A program made the translations under genes and the position numbers. 64,000 nucleotides of DNA from NVTR01 sp965237505 (GTDB lineage: Bacteria > Pseudomonadota > Alphaproteobacteria > Rhodobacterales > Rhodobacteraceae): NCBI GenBank assembly GCA_965237505.1, contig CBDEFR010000003.1:124001-188000 (forward strand), in the 5' to 3' direction. Position 1 is the stretch's first letter. Every line of letters begins with the position of its first letter. The notes below the pieces were generated by a model. The model worked only from the letters and a program-made list of their open reading frames with translations. It ran no database searches and was not told where the DNA came from. Below are positions 27,489 through 35,984 of this stretch, piece by piece.

Positions 27489-28349
27489 CTATGGCGCCTG
27501 CATGGAACTGACAAACGCGTCGATCACCAGATCCGCCCGGCCATCCCGATTTGTGAAGGCCCCCACCTCGCGACTGACCACAGGGTCGCCAAACGGAATA
27601 CTGCGGAAACGATTGGAGAATGGACGTTTGCCCTTACAGATTGGCACGATCGAAACGCCCAGACCTTCACCGACCAGGTTTGAGATGGCTTCAAGTGAAT
27701 CAATTTCCATCGTCGCCTTTACGGATATCCCTTGCGTGCTCAGCGCCTCTTCGATGCCACGTCCAGCCCAGGTTTTGCGGTTGAACCAGATAAATGGATA
27801 GGCCTGCAATAGCACCCGAAAGGTATCTCCCTTGGCGTAAATGGGTGCAATAACTGCGAAATCTTCGGTTGCAATCCGATTCCAGCTTAGCCCCGGAATC
27901 GGGTTTACCGGATTGGTGCAAACCACTACGTCCAACCGACCTTCCGCCAACTTAGAGGTTAAATCAGCGGAACTTCCACTGTTTACCTCGACCTCCAGCG
28001 ACGGGTAGAGATCTTGTAGATCCTTCAAACTGGCGGGCAAGAAACTCGACAGCGCCGTCGGAACAGCCCAAATCGTTAACTTTGAACGCACAAGTTCTCC
28101 CTTGGCGACCGCGGCAGCCGCATCAAACATCTCAAGCGTTTTGCGGGCATGATCAGCCAAGGCGCGCCCCCGCGCTGTTGGCACAGCGGGGCGTTTGATG
28201 CGGTCAAACAACATAACCCCCAGTTCATTTTCCATTGCCTTAATTTGCAGGCTGATTGCAGACGCCGACAAGCCAAGCTTGTCGCCCGCTGCTGCAAAAG
28301 ATTTAGTCTCAACAACAGTAAGAAGTGTCGCGAGTTGTTTGATGTTCAT
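27489..28349 (-). CDS. LysR-family transcriptional regulator
   Basis: About 286 residues. N-terminal winged HTH MNIKQLATLLTVVETKSFAA...LGLSASAISLQIKAMENELG (residues 1-45), followed by a LysR substrate-binding domain (LTIWAVPTALSSFLPASLKDLQ and EGLGVSIVPICKGKRP). ATG at 28349 is chosen because GGGGGAG lies five bases upstream and the HTH begins at once; the longer frame adds about 64 residues with no homology. It is in the same direction as the cluster it precedes and probably controls it in response to a pathway metabolite. Confidence 0.93.
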   Translation of the reverse strand: MNIKQLATLLTVVETKSFAAAGDKLGLSASAISLQIKAMENELGVMLFDRIKRPAVPTARGRALADHARKTLEMFDAAAAVAKGELVRSKLTIWAVPTALSSFLPASLKDLQDLYPSLEVEVNSGSSADLTSKLAEGRLDVVVCTNPVNPIPGLSWNRIATEDFAVIAPIYAKGDTFRVLLQAYPFIWFNRKTWAGRGIEEALSTQGISVKATMEIDSLEAISNLVGEGLGVSIVPICKGKRPFSNRFRSIPFGDPVVSREVGAFTNRDGRADLVIDAFVSSMQAP

Positions 28350-28444
28350 TTTTCTCCCCCAAGGCGTTCGGGTCATCACGGGAAGCGAAAGAATGGCCTC
28401 GACAATATAGATATGTAACTGTGTTTGATCAACTGAACCACTAA

Positions 28445-28588
28445 GAACCAGATTTCCCTCACACTCCGAATGAAATCCGCAACGATCTTTGCAAACTAAA
28501 ATCCGAGAGATTGGAAATCGCAGCGCATCTAGAGCGCACATTCGCTGCGTTGCAGGAAACGGTCAAGTCGGGCTCGAAGCATGCGTAA
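28445..28588 (+). pseudogene. C-terminal remnant of an unknown coding sequence
   Basis: A frame open from the TAA at 28442 to a TAA at 28586 encodes about 47 residues with a coiled-coil-like tail (EIRNDLCKLKSERLEIAAHL, then ERTFAALQETVKSG). It has no start codon and resembles the helical ends of large serine recombinases, though this is only an impression. It lies between the lysR start and the IS110 element. Confidence 0.3.
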
Positions 28589-28599
28589 TTGGGCTACCT

Positions 28600-29990
28600 C
28601 TGTTCTGAGGTCGAGCTCCCGATAGGATCACAGGATAGCTGTGAAAAAGGGAGAAGATGATGGAATATTTTGTCGGTTTGGACGTATCGCTGCGGTCGTG
28701 CGCGCTGTGTATTGTCGATAACAGGGGAAAGGTGCTTCTTGAGCGCGAGTTGCCTTGTGAAGTCGTTGATATCGCTGAGTGTTTGCGTGCTTTCTCACGC
28801 CCGATTGAACGGGTTGGCTTTGAGGCCGGAACAATGAGCCAGCACCTGTTTTTTGGCCTGACCAGTGAAGGCTTTGACGTCGTGTGTATGGAAGCACGTC
28901 AGGTGAACGCGGCGCTTTCCGCCATGCGTAACAAAACGGACAAGCACGACGCATATGGGATTGCCCAGGTTTTGCGCACCGGCTGGTTCAGCGCGGTCCA
29001 CATGAAGAGCCGGGAGGCCCATGGTCAACGCGCGCTGTTAAGCACCCGCAAAGCACTGCTGAACAAGACGATTGATCTGGCCAATGAGGTGCGCGGACTG
29101 CTGAAGATCTTTGGTATCCGCCTGCCTAAATGCGTGAAGCATGGCAGCTTTGATGGCGTTGTCCGGCCAATGATCAAAATCGATGATGTCCTTGCTCACG
29201 CGATGCTCCCACTGCTGGATGCACGTCTCGCCCTGTATCAGCACTTTCTGGAACTGGATCGACGGGTCAAGCGCGCGGCGAGCCACGATGAGGTCTGCAT
29301 GCGGATGATGACCGTCCCGGGGGTAGGACCGATTGCAGCGCTGACCTTCAAGGCTGCCGTCGATGACCCCTCTCGCTTCAAACGCTCTCGCACAGTTGCC
29401 GCACACTTTGGACTGACGCCCCGACGATATCAGTCAGGCGAGACAGACAACCCTGGCCGAATATCAAAAGCCGATGACCGAGATGTTCGCGCGACGCTCT
29501 ATGCCGCCGCTAACGCGCTCCTTATGCGAACAATGGCAGGCTCACAGATAAAATCTTGGGGCATGCGGCTGATGCGCACCAAGGGCCGACGGCGCGCGGT
29601 CGTTGCAGTCGCGCGCAAACTGGCCGTGCTGCTGCACCGCATGTGGATCGATGGTACAGAGTTCCGTCAGGAAAAGGTGGGAGGCGTAGCATGATCAAAT
29701 AACCAACCCACCTAACCTTGACGGGGTCGTCCTCACCGGACGAGGTTTGTGGATGAAGCCGAAAATGGCTGCTGCGCCACTTGAAGCGCGTCTCAAAGCA
29801 AGGCTCTCCACGGCCAATCCGACACATGCATGCAGCGGTGCCATCACGGCATCAACCAGACTGCGAAGAGAAGCGTGACCCGGATGAGCGGCAAGACCCC
29901 AAGACAAAGAAGGAAAATGAGCTTGACCTAAACACCCAATTAGAGAAGCAGACATTTGTCGATTATTCGAATACACAAAACCGGTATTCC
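28600..29990 (+). mobile_element. IS110-family element (borders approximate)
   Basis: IS110 elements have no or very short inverted repeats and long non-coding flanks that encode the bridge RNA, so the ends cannot be read directly. The ~300 bp after the transposase gene and the ~60 bp before it have no other gene and probably belong to the element. The 3' flank up to about 29990 is rich in short repeats of AAG and GAC. Confidence 0.6.
28657..29694 (+). CDS. IS110-family transposase (DEDD recombinase)
   Basis: A 345-residue protein. The RuvC-like DEDD domain starts YFVGLDVSLRSCALCIVD (Asp near residue 9), with Glu in VGFEAGTMSQ and the paired Asp in NKTDKHDAYGIA (residues 93-104). The C-terminal Tnp domain contains MTVPGVGPIAALTFKAAVDD and HFGLTPRRYQSGE with the conserved serine that acts in strand exchange. 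GGGAGAAG precedes the ATG. Intact and probably active. Confidence 0.93.
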   Translation: MMEYFVGLDVSLRSCALCIVDNRGKVLLERELPCEVVDIAECLRAFSRPIERVGFEAGTMSQHLFFGLTSEGFDVVCMEARQVNAALSAMRNKTDKHDAYGIAQVLRTGWFSAVHMKSREAHGQRALLSTRKALLNKTIDLANEVRGLLKIFGIRLPKCVKHGSFDGVVRPMIKIDDVLAHAMLPLLDARLALYQHFLELDRRVKRAASHDEVCMRMMTVPGVGPIAALTFKAAVDDPSRFKRSRTVAAHFGLTPRRYQSGETDNPGRISKADDRDVRATLYAAANALLMRTMAGSQIKSWGMRLMRTKGRRRAVVAVARKLAVLLHRMWIDGTEFRQEKVGGVA

Positions 29991-30190
29991 CCAAGTAGCA
30001 AGGCCCGCCGGCAAGGTTAGCTATTGCAACGCGCTGCGACAACGGTTTTGGCGTTCGTCCGTGTCGTGAAGGCTCTTCTGCACCTCGGGTTTTGGCCTGT
30101 CATGGTATTGCAGCGCCCGATTTGGTGAATGGAGCGATTTCCGAACAGACCTGTCGAGCCGCTTTCCTTCAGGTTTTGCTGCTGACATCC
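29991..30190. other. Non-coding stretch between IS110 and the IS1380 remnant
   Basis: I see no gene. It probably contains the right-hand terminal part of the IS1380 element whose transposase C-terminus follows at 30191, since transposase stops in this family lie 100-150 bp before the end. Confidence 0.4.
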
Positions 30191-30321
30191 TCATGCGCGA
30201 ACCGGTGGTGAGCGCAGCCCGTGGATGGCCGCGAGGATGCGGGTGAACAGATCACCACTGACGGCCACCTCGGCCAATTGGAAGGTGATGGCGCGGGCAT
30301 GTCGGACGACCCTAGCACCGA
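30191..30321 (-). pseudogene. IS1380-family transposase, C-terminal remnant
   Basis: Reads IGARVVRHARAITFQLAEVA then VSGDLFTRILAAIHGLRSPP to a stop at 30191, the typical end of IS1380 transposases. The upstream part is cut at the TGT end of IS21 copy 1 (30322). Confidence 0.75.
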
Positions 30322-30471
30322 TGTCAATCCCGGCGTAAAAAGGGGCCATTCGCCGGAGTAAAAGTGGGCCAGTTGAGGTGCCGCGCCTTGTTGGGTGTGC
30401 TCCCCATAAAGCTAACGCGTGACAAGGCGCATGTTGGCCAAAGGCCAACATCCATCAAGTTCAGACCGGGT

Positions 30472-31224
30472 TCAGGCTCTGGCGTTTCGGCTCTGTTTTA
30501 GCCGAAAGCTGTCGCCGTTCATCTCCAGTATATGGACGTGGTGGGTGAGGCGATCCAGGAGCGCACCGGTGAGGCGCTCGGATCCGAATATTTCGGTCCA
30601 TTCGTCGAACGGCAGATTTGAGGTGATGATTATGGAGCCGCGTTCATAGCATTGGGAGATGACTTCGAAGAGCAGCTCAGCGCCGGTTTTGCTCAAGGGG
30701 ACAAAGCCCAGCTCGTCAATGATCAGAAGGTTCTGGCTGGTGAGTTGTTTTTGGAACCTCTGCAGGCGGCGTTCATCGACAGCTTCGATCAATTCGTGAA
30801 CCAGTGATGCGGCGGTTATGAAGCGGACCTTGAGGCCCTTCTGGCAGGCGGCCAATCCCAGCCCCAGTGCGACATGGGTTTTACCGGTGCCACTTGGCCC
30901 CAGGGCAATGATGTTCTGGTATTTGTCGATGTATTCACAGCGCGCCAGCTCCAGCACGAGCGGCTTGTTGAGTGACGGGATCGCCTTGAAATCGAAGCTG
31001 TCCAGGCTCTTGGTGGCTGGAAACTTCGCGGCCTTGATGCGCCGCTCGATCATCCGGCGTTCGCGCTCTATCAGTTCAAGTTCGCAGAGCCGCAGTAAAT
31101 ACTGGACGTGATCCTTCTTCTCAGCAGCGCATTGTTGCGCAAGTTTGGAATATTCGCTCAGGAATGTCGGCAAGCGCAGTTTTTTTAGGTGATGCTGCAG
31201 CAGAACCTGCGGTGTATCGGTCAT
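30472..31224 (-). CDS. istB: IS21 helper ATPase IstB, copy 1
   Basis: 250 residues. AAA+ ATPase with Walker A in ALGPSGTGKTHVALGLG (about residues 103-119) and Walker B in LLIIDELGFVPLSK. IstB binds target DNA and regulates IstA. ATG at 31224 overlaps the istA stop as ATGA, showing translational coupling. Intact. Confidence 0.95.
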   Translation of the reverse strand: MTDTPQVLLQHHLKKLRLPTFLSEYSKLAQQCAAEKKDHVQYLLRLCELELIERERRMIERRIKAAKFPATKSLDSFDFKAIPSLNKPLVLELARCEYIDKYQNIIALGPSGTGKTHVALGLGLAACQKGLKVRFITAASLVHELIEAVDERRLQRFQKQLTSQNLLIIDELGFVPLSKTGAELLFEVISQCYERGSIIITSNLPFDEWTEIFGSERLTGALLDRLTHHVHILEMNGDSFRLKQSRNARA

Positions 31225-32720
31225 GCCGGCACCTGCGTCATCAGGCTCATATAGCTCGCGGGCTTGGTGGTCTCGACCAGTGCTTTGGGCAGGTAGGGGT
31301 AGATATCGAGATCGAGCCGTGGCGGGCGCCTCTCGATCCGGCAAAGCACCAGATGCTTGACCGCATCGTAGCCGATCGCGCTCAGTTCCAGCGACTGTTT
31401 GATAGCCCCGTGGACGTGCGCCATCTCGAAGCTCTCAAGGAGCCGCAGAACCTGGACGTATTCGCGCTTGCCCTTCTTGCCCATGCGCGCTTCCAGCAGC
31501 CGGTGCAGGGTGGCAAACTCCCCTGGCAGGTCCCAGCCCTGCAGCGGTGCCGCCTGGTCCAGCGCGCCAACCTTCTGTTCCAGCAGCGGCAGGAAGTGCA
31601 TCGGATCGAAGACCATATCAGCCTTCTCATAGGACCGTTGGTGGCGGGCGATCACCTCGGCGCCGCAGCCGATGACGACCTCGTGGACATAGCCGCGGAC
31701 CTGAACCTCGTGATGAGCGCAGGCGACCGGCACCGAGTAATCGTTGTTGCGATAGCGGACCATCGAGATCGACGTCGCCCGCGTGCTGACTTTCTCGCAG
31801 GCATCGTAGGGTACAGGCGGCAGCGCCATCAGGCCGTCGAGGTCGCGCATCAGCCGCTCGCCGATAGTCTCGGAATGACCCCGCAGAACCTCATCCTGAC
31901 GTTTGAGGCATTGCTCCTCCAGCCGGACGTTCAGGTCATCGAAACTGTCGAAGCGCGGCATCGGCACCAGGAAGTTCCGCCGGCCATAACCGATTGTGCC
32001 TTCGACATTACCCTTGTCGTTGCCCTTGCCAGGACGGCCGAACCTGTCTTCGAACAGGTAATGCGACTGCAACTCAGCAAAGGTTCTGGTGCGTTGCCGT
32101 TTTCCGTCCCCGAGAATCCGTGCCACCGCGATCGTGGTGTTGTCGTAGAGCCCTGACAGCGGCACGCCGCCGAAGAACGCAAAGCCAGCTACATGGCCAT
32201 CGCAAAAGGCCTCGGTTGTCTCCGCCGGATAGGCCTTGATGAAGAACGCGTCCGAGTGCGGCAGAGACATTGCAAAGTAGTGCAGCTTGCGCACGACCCC
32301 GCCAATCTCGCCAAGCGCCTCACCAAAATCAACCTGGGCGTGGCCTGGCGCGTGCGACAGCGGCACGAACACTTCCCGAGTCCGGCGCTTCTTCTCGCGA
32401 ACATAGTCGGTCACAATCGTGATCCCGCCGGTGAAGCCATGTTCATCACGCAGACGCTCATATATCCGCTTCGACGTATGCCGCTGCTTCTTGAGCCGCG
32501 ACTTATCCTCTTCCAATATCTGGTTGATGAGCGGAATGAACGGGTCAAGCTTTGGACGGGCTGGTGGCCCATTCCTGCGATACCCCGGTGGCACCGCATG
32601 CTTCAGAATTTTTGACACAGTCTTGCGGTCTATCCCGAAATGACCGGCCGCCGCCCGCTCACTCATCCCACCGACATGACACGCACGCCGAACCCGGCTG
32701 TACAATTCCACAGAATACAT
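31221..32720 (-). CDS. istA: IS21 transposase IstA, copy 1
   Basis: 499 residues. N-terminal HTH (SERAAAGHFGIDRKTVSKIL) and DDE core with Asp in GHAQVDFGEALGEIG, Asp in LSGLYDNTTIAV, and Glu in KGNDKGNVEGTIGYGRR. Intact, in contrast to copy 2, where a one-base deletion breaks the same gene. Confidence 0.95.
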   Translation of the reverse strand: MYSVELYSRVRRACHVGGMSERAAAGHFGIDRKTVSKILKHAVPPGYRRNGPPARPKLDPFIPLINQILEEDKSRLKKQRHTSKRIYERLRDEHGFTGGITIVTDYVREKKRRTREVFVPLSHAPGHAQVDFGEALGEIGGVVRKLHYFAMSLPHSDAFFIKAYPAETTEAFCDGHVAGFAFFGGVPLSGLYDNTTIAVARILGDGKRQRTRTFAELQSHYLFEDRFGRPGKGNDKGNVEGTIGYGRRNFLVPMPRFDSFDDLNVRLEEQCLKRQDEVLRGHSETIGERLMRDLDGLMALPPVPYDACEKVSTRATSISMVRYRNNDYSVPVACAHHEVQVRGYVHEVVIGCGAEVIARHQRSYEKADMVFDPMHFLPLLEQKVGALDQAAPLQGWDLPGEFATLHRLLEARMGKKGKREYVQVLRLLESFEMAHVHGAIKQSLELSAIGYDAVKHLVLCRIERRPPRLDLDIYPYLPKALVETTKPASYMSLMTQVPA

Positions 32721-32831
32721 CTCCCCGCCCTCAGCTCGTTTGCCTCAGGCGTCAGAATGGCGGAGTTTTACTCCGCGACAGTCAGATTATTCGACCGTTT
32801 CTGTGGTCCAGTATTGCTCCGGGATTCACAA

Positions 32832-33350
32832 CTATGGGGCGGGAAAACCAGAAACGCCATTATTCAGTTTGAGCGAGACACGGCACAATCTCAGACCGGA
32901 AAATTGAGCACTAGTTTGTTTCAATCGCTTGGCCTGATTGGAATTGAGAAAATTCCAAAGGCCGCAATTCTCGTGATCGACCAAAGGTCTGACAAACCTG
33001 CCAGAACACTGGAAGGAATGACACAGGCGCAAGTGCTCGAATATCTGCCCCGATTGGCTGCGATGGACACCAGGCAAATCGATCTGGTTTTTTCTCGTCC
33101 AAAATCAATCGTATTCGTAATTACTTCCGAAATTCGATCCGGCACGACTGTTCGTACATATGCGTCAAATATTCTTGATGGAAAACGAAACCAATGGTCT
33201 CAGGACTATACTTACAAAGTCAACAAAGACACACCCACTCAGCCGCTAATAATCATCAACGAATTCGAGACATCAAACCCAATGTATTTGGTTCATGAAC
33301 TTTTCATTGGCCGCAAAAAGGTTGCAGCTCGAGTGACGCGTGCGATGTGA
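32832..33350 (+). pseudogene. Peptidoglycan-binding-domain protein, N-terminally truncated by IS21 copy 1
   Basis: The host frame enters from the IS end as LWGGKTRNAIIQFERDTAQS then QTGKLSTSLFQSLGL, which fits the second half of a PG_binding_1 domain (G-x-T-R-x-A-I-x-x-F-Q-R-D ... TGKL ... LG). The remaining ~135 residues (PKAAILVIDQRSDKPARTLE...) match nothing I know. The frame is also open into the IS, but those residues belong to the element. The stop overlaps the region just before the M23 peptidase gene, so the pair was probably a cell-wall operon. Confidence 0.6.
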
Positions 33351-33363
33351 AAGGACCGAAATA

Positions 33364-33969
33364 TTGCCCAAGCTAATTATTTGGATAACCTGTTTTGCAC
33401 ATTTTGGGCTTCTCGTGCCCCTTGCGGCAGCTGCGGGCTCCCAGCCCGGTCCAGGCATCGTTCACTATAAGAGTTCTTCCGCGCCAGGAGTAAAGTTTCG
33501 GTCGCCGATACACCGTTCCTCCACTTTTTTACCTGGAGGCGGTTTCTATGATCGGGCTTACGCAATAGACCCGAATTTCGGCGGTGCGCAACACTTGGGG
33601 TTGGACATAGCCGCCCCAAAGGATACTCCAGTGTACTCGCCAGTTTCAGGGAAAATTACAGAAGTGCACTTGGTTTCAAGTCCCTGGCACTCCTATGTAG
33701 TCATCGAGGACGCGGCAACTGGTGTTGAATTTGTATTGGGACACATAACGGGTAGCGTGCGTAAGGGCGCCTAGGTGACCCCCAGTACAAAAATCGGCCA
33801 AATTGCGCTTGCCGGCACAGGCGCGCATCTTCACCTTGGAGTCGTGTGGGACTTCACAACAGCATTTTCGCCGGGGTCTGGCTGGGGCTTTGGCCGCGGC
33901 CCCCTGAAATCGTCAATCACTGTTGGAACAAACAGGGGCTGGATTGATCCAAGGATATTCTTTCCTTGA
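33364..33969 (+). pseudogene. M23-family (LytM-like) metallopeptidase, interrupted by an in-frame amber codon
   Basis: The N-terminus is a signal peptide (LPKLIIWITCFAHFGLLVPLA). The zinc-binding motifs of M23 peptidoglycan endopeptidases are both present: HLGLDIAAPKDTPVYSP (His and Asp ligands) and AHLHLGVVWD (HxH). Between them TAG at 33772-33774 interrupts the frame after GSVRKGA; reading continues in the same frame with VTPSTKIGQIALAG, so this is a single nonsense change. The truncated product would lack the HxH ligand. The TTG at 33364 has AAAGGA eight bases upstream; a GTG at 33340 is the alternative start. Confidence 0.8.
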
Positions 33970-34080
33970 TATTGGCTTGGCCGAACAAGGCCGTCCGCAA
34001 ATCTAAGGTCAGGTTTAAGGGCGGATCACCAGAAATAAAACAATTTTCAATTAGCATATTCATAGACTTATGAGAATTTG

Positions 34081-34155
34081 TGGTAGCCCGTAGGGGAATC
34101 GAACCCCTCTTTCCAGGTTGAAAACCTGGCGTCCTAACCGATAGACGAACGGGCC
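34081..34155 (-). tRNA. tRNA-Glu (anticodon UUC)
   Basis: Read on the minus strand it folds as a full cloverleaf: acceptor GGCCCGT with ACGGGCT, D arm around TCGTCTATCGGTTAGGA, anticodon stem CCAGG/CCTGG with loop TTTTCAA (anticodon TTC), T arm GGGG-TTCGATT-CCCC, and an encoded 3' CCA. It lies downstream of recJ on the same strand, 66 bp past the recJ stop. Confidence 0.95.
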
Positions 34156-34220
34156 GCGATTTGGCGTGCGCCGCTATCTAGGCAAAGCCAGCATCAAGGG
34201 CAAGAGATTCTTTCGCCCCG

Positions 34221-35984
34221 TCAGGTCGAGCTTTTCGGCGCCAAAGCCGCGTCTTCCAGGCGTAGTTGCACGCGGTTTTTACCGCCCCATGAATTGATCT
34301 CAAGGCGCCCGGCCAAATGAAATCGACTGCCGCCGTCTTCTTCGATCGCATGCCCAAGCGGGCCGTCATAGGCGCCAAATGCAATGGCTTCAACCGGCGC
34401 GCCCGCACCGTCGGAGAAACGGAATTTCAGATGCGCGGCGCTGACCCGTTTTGAAAACCTGATAATCTGATCGGGAAACACGAAACACGGTGCTGGGGCG
34501 CCTGCGCCGAAAGGCCCGGCGGTCTCGATCTGCTGGATCAGTTCTGCTGTGGCCGCACCGGTCATCAACACCCCGTCCAGCGGCAGATCGCGCGGCCCCA
34601 GCGCAGCCGCGCCCTGACGCGCCAACAGCGCGCTCAGCCGCGCCATCGCTGCCTCAAGCTGATTACGCGCCACGGTAAGCCCTGCTGCCATTCTGTGGCC
34701 GCCGCCCTTCAGCAACAGCCCTTCTGCGGCCAACCGTTGCACCGAGGCACCCAGATCAATGCCGGACACCGAGCGTCCCGAGCCTTTGCCCGCATCGCCG
34801 TCCAGACCGATCACCACCGCCGGGCGGTTGCTCAGTTCCTTGAGCCGCGAGGCCACAATGCCGACCACACCCGGATGCCAGCCCTCACCTGCCGCCCAGA
34901 CCAGCGGCGCGTCAAAGCCACGCGCCTCGGCCTGTTCAAGGGCGGCGTCACGCACTGTCGCCTCGATCTCGCGTCGTTCGGAGTTCAGCTGATCAAGCCG
35001 ATCAGCGATCGAATTTGCTTCAGCCGCATCATCGGTCGACAGCAGCCGCGCGCCCAGATCGGCGCGCCCAACGCGTCCGCCGGCATTGATGCGTGGCCCC
35101 AGCACGAAGCCCAGATGATATGAATTTGGCGCGGTGGTCAGCTTGGCAACATCGGCCAGCGCCACAAGTCCGCATCGTTGCCGGGTCGCCATGATCTTCA
35201 ACCCCTTACGCACGAAGGCCCGGTTCACACCGCGCAAAGGCGCCACATCGGCGACCGTGGCCAATGCCACGAGATCAAGAAACCCCATTAATTCAGGCCC
35301 TGAAATGCCCCAGCTGCGCAGCCGCCGGTTCGCTTCGACCAGGAACAGGAACACCACACCGGCAGCACACAGGTGGCCCAGATCGCAATCCTCGTCCTGC
35401 CGGTTCGGGTTCACCACGGCGCACGCCGAGGGCAGGGTGTCGCCGCCAGGGTGATGATCGAGAACGATCACATCTGCGCCCTTGGCGGCTGCAATGGCAG
35501 TGTGCGACAGGGTTCCGCAATCCACGCAGATGATCAGATCATGGGTGTGCGACAGTGCCGCCATCGCGGCATCGTTTGGGCCATAGCCTTCGTCGATGCG
35601 GTCCGGCACATAGAGCGTGGCGGCGTGACCCAGCGCCCGCAGCCAAGTCAGGATCAGCGCTGCCGAGGCGCCGCCGTCCACGTCATAGTCAGCAAACACT
35701 GCGATTTTCTGCTCGGTCCGAAACGCCGCCACAAAGCGCTCCGCCGCGGCGCCCATATCCCGCAAACTCATCGGGTCAGGCAGCAGATCGCGCAAGGCCG
35801 GGGCCAGATAGCGCTCGGTCTCGGTTGCAGCGACGCCCTGGCGCACCAGTATCTGGCACAGCACCAGGGGCAGACCGCTGGTCTGTTGCATCGCCTGCGC
35901 CAGTCTGTCGGCGTCCGCGCCCGGGCCGGTCCAGCGCCGTCCGGTCAGCGACTTTTCAACGTCAAGAAAGGCGCGCGCACTCAT
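34221..35984 (-). CDS. recJ: Single-stranded-DNA-specific exonuclease RecJ
   Basis: 587 residues, the normal RecJ length. DHH phosphoesterase motifs are clear: VFADYDVDGGASAA (motif I), VDCGT (motif II), VLDHHPGGD (motif III) and the DHHA1 domain later (GKGSGRSVSGIDLG, then LLKGGGHRMAAGLTV). It degrades 5' single strands in recombination and mismatch repair with Mn or Mg. ATG at 35984 overlaps the glpX stop as ATGA, so the two genes are translationally coupled. Intact. Confidence 0.96.
   Translation of the reverse strand: MSARAFLDVEKSLTGRRWTGPGADADRLAQAMQQTSGLPLVLCQILVRQGVAATETERYLAPALRDLLPDPMSLRDMGAAAERFVAAFRTEQKIAVFADYDVDGGASAALILTWLRALGHAATLYVPDRIDEGYGPNDAAMAALSHTHDLIICVDCGTLSHTAIAAAKGADVIVLDHHPGGDTLPSACAVVNPNRQDEDCDLGHLCAAGVVFLFLVEANRRLRSWGISGPELMGFLDLVALATVADVAPLRGVNRAFVRKGLKIMATRQRCGLVALADVAKLTTAPNSYHLGFVLGPRINAGGRVGRADLGARLLSTDDAAEANSIADRLDQLNSERREIEATVRDAALEQAEARGFDAPLVWAAGEGWHPGVVGIVASRLKELSNRPAVVIGLDGDAGKGSGRSVSGIDLGASVQRLAAEGLLLKGGGHRMAAGLTVARNQLEAAMARLSALLARQGAAALGPRDLPLDGVLMTGAATAELIQQIETAGPFGAGAPAPCFVFPDQIIRFSKRVSAAHLKFRFSDGAGAPVEAIAFGAYDGPLGHAIEEDGGSRFHLAGRLEINSWGGKNRVQLRLEDAALAPKSST

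Larger units (their letters stand above)
30322..32830 (-). mobile_element. IS21-family element, copy 1
   Basis: 2509 bp from TGTCAATCCCGG to CCGGGATTCACA, the TG...CA ends expected for IS21. Both istA and istB are intact. Internal repeated blocks such as TTTACGCCGG/TTTTACTCCGG lie near the ends. No flanking duplication is seen (ACCGA against ACTAT). Copy 2 at 48173-52025 is nearly identical and inverted. Confidence 0.93.

Noticed and set aside
28350..28541. A longer LysR protein starting at 28541
   Set aside because: The extra 64 residues precede the HTH, have no homology and no ribosome site; the ATG at 28349 has GGGGGAG in front of it.
31164..32156. A 330-codon frame on the plus strand opposite IS21 copy 1
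   Set aside because: It lies entirely antisense to the intact istA/istB genes, is rich in Arg/His/Ala and has no recognisable domain; the same shadow appears opposite every IS21 copy.
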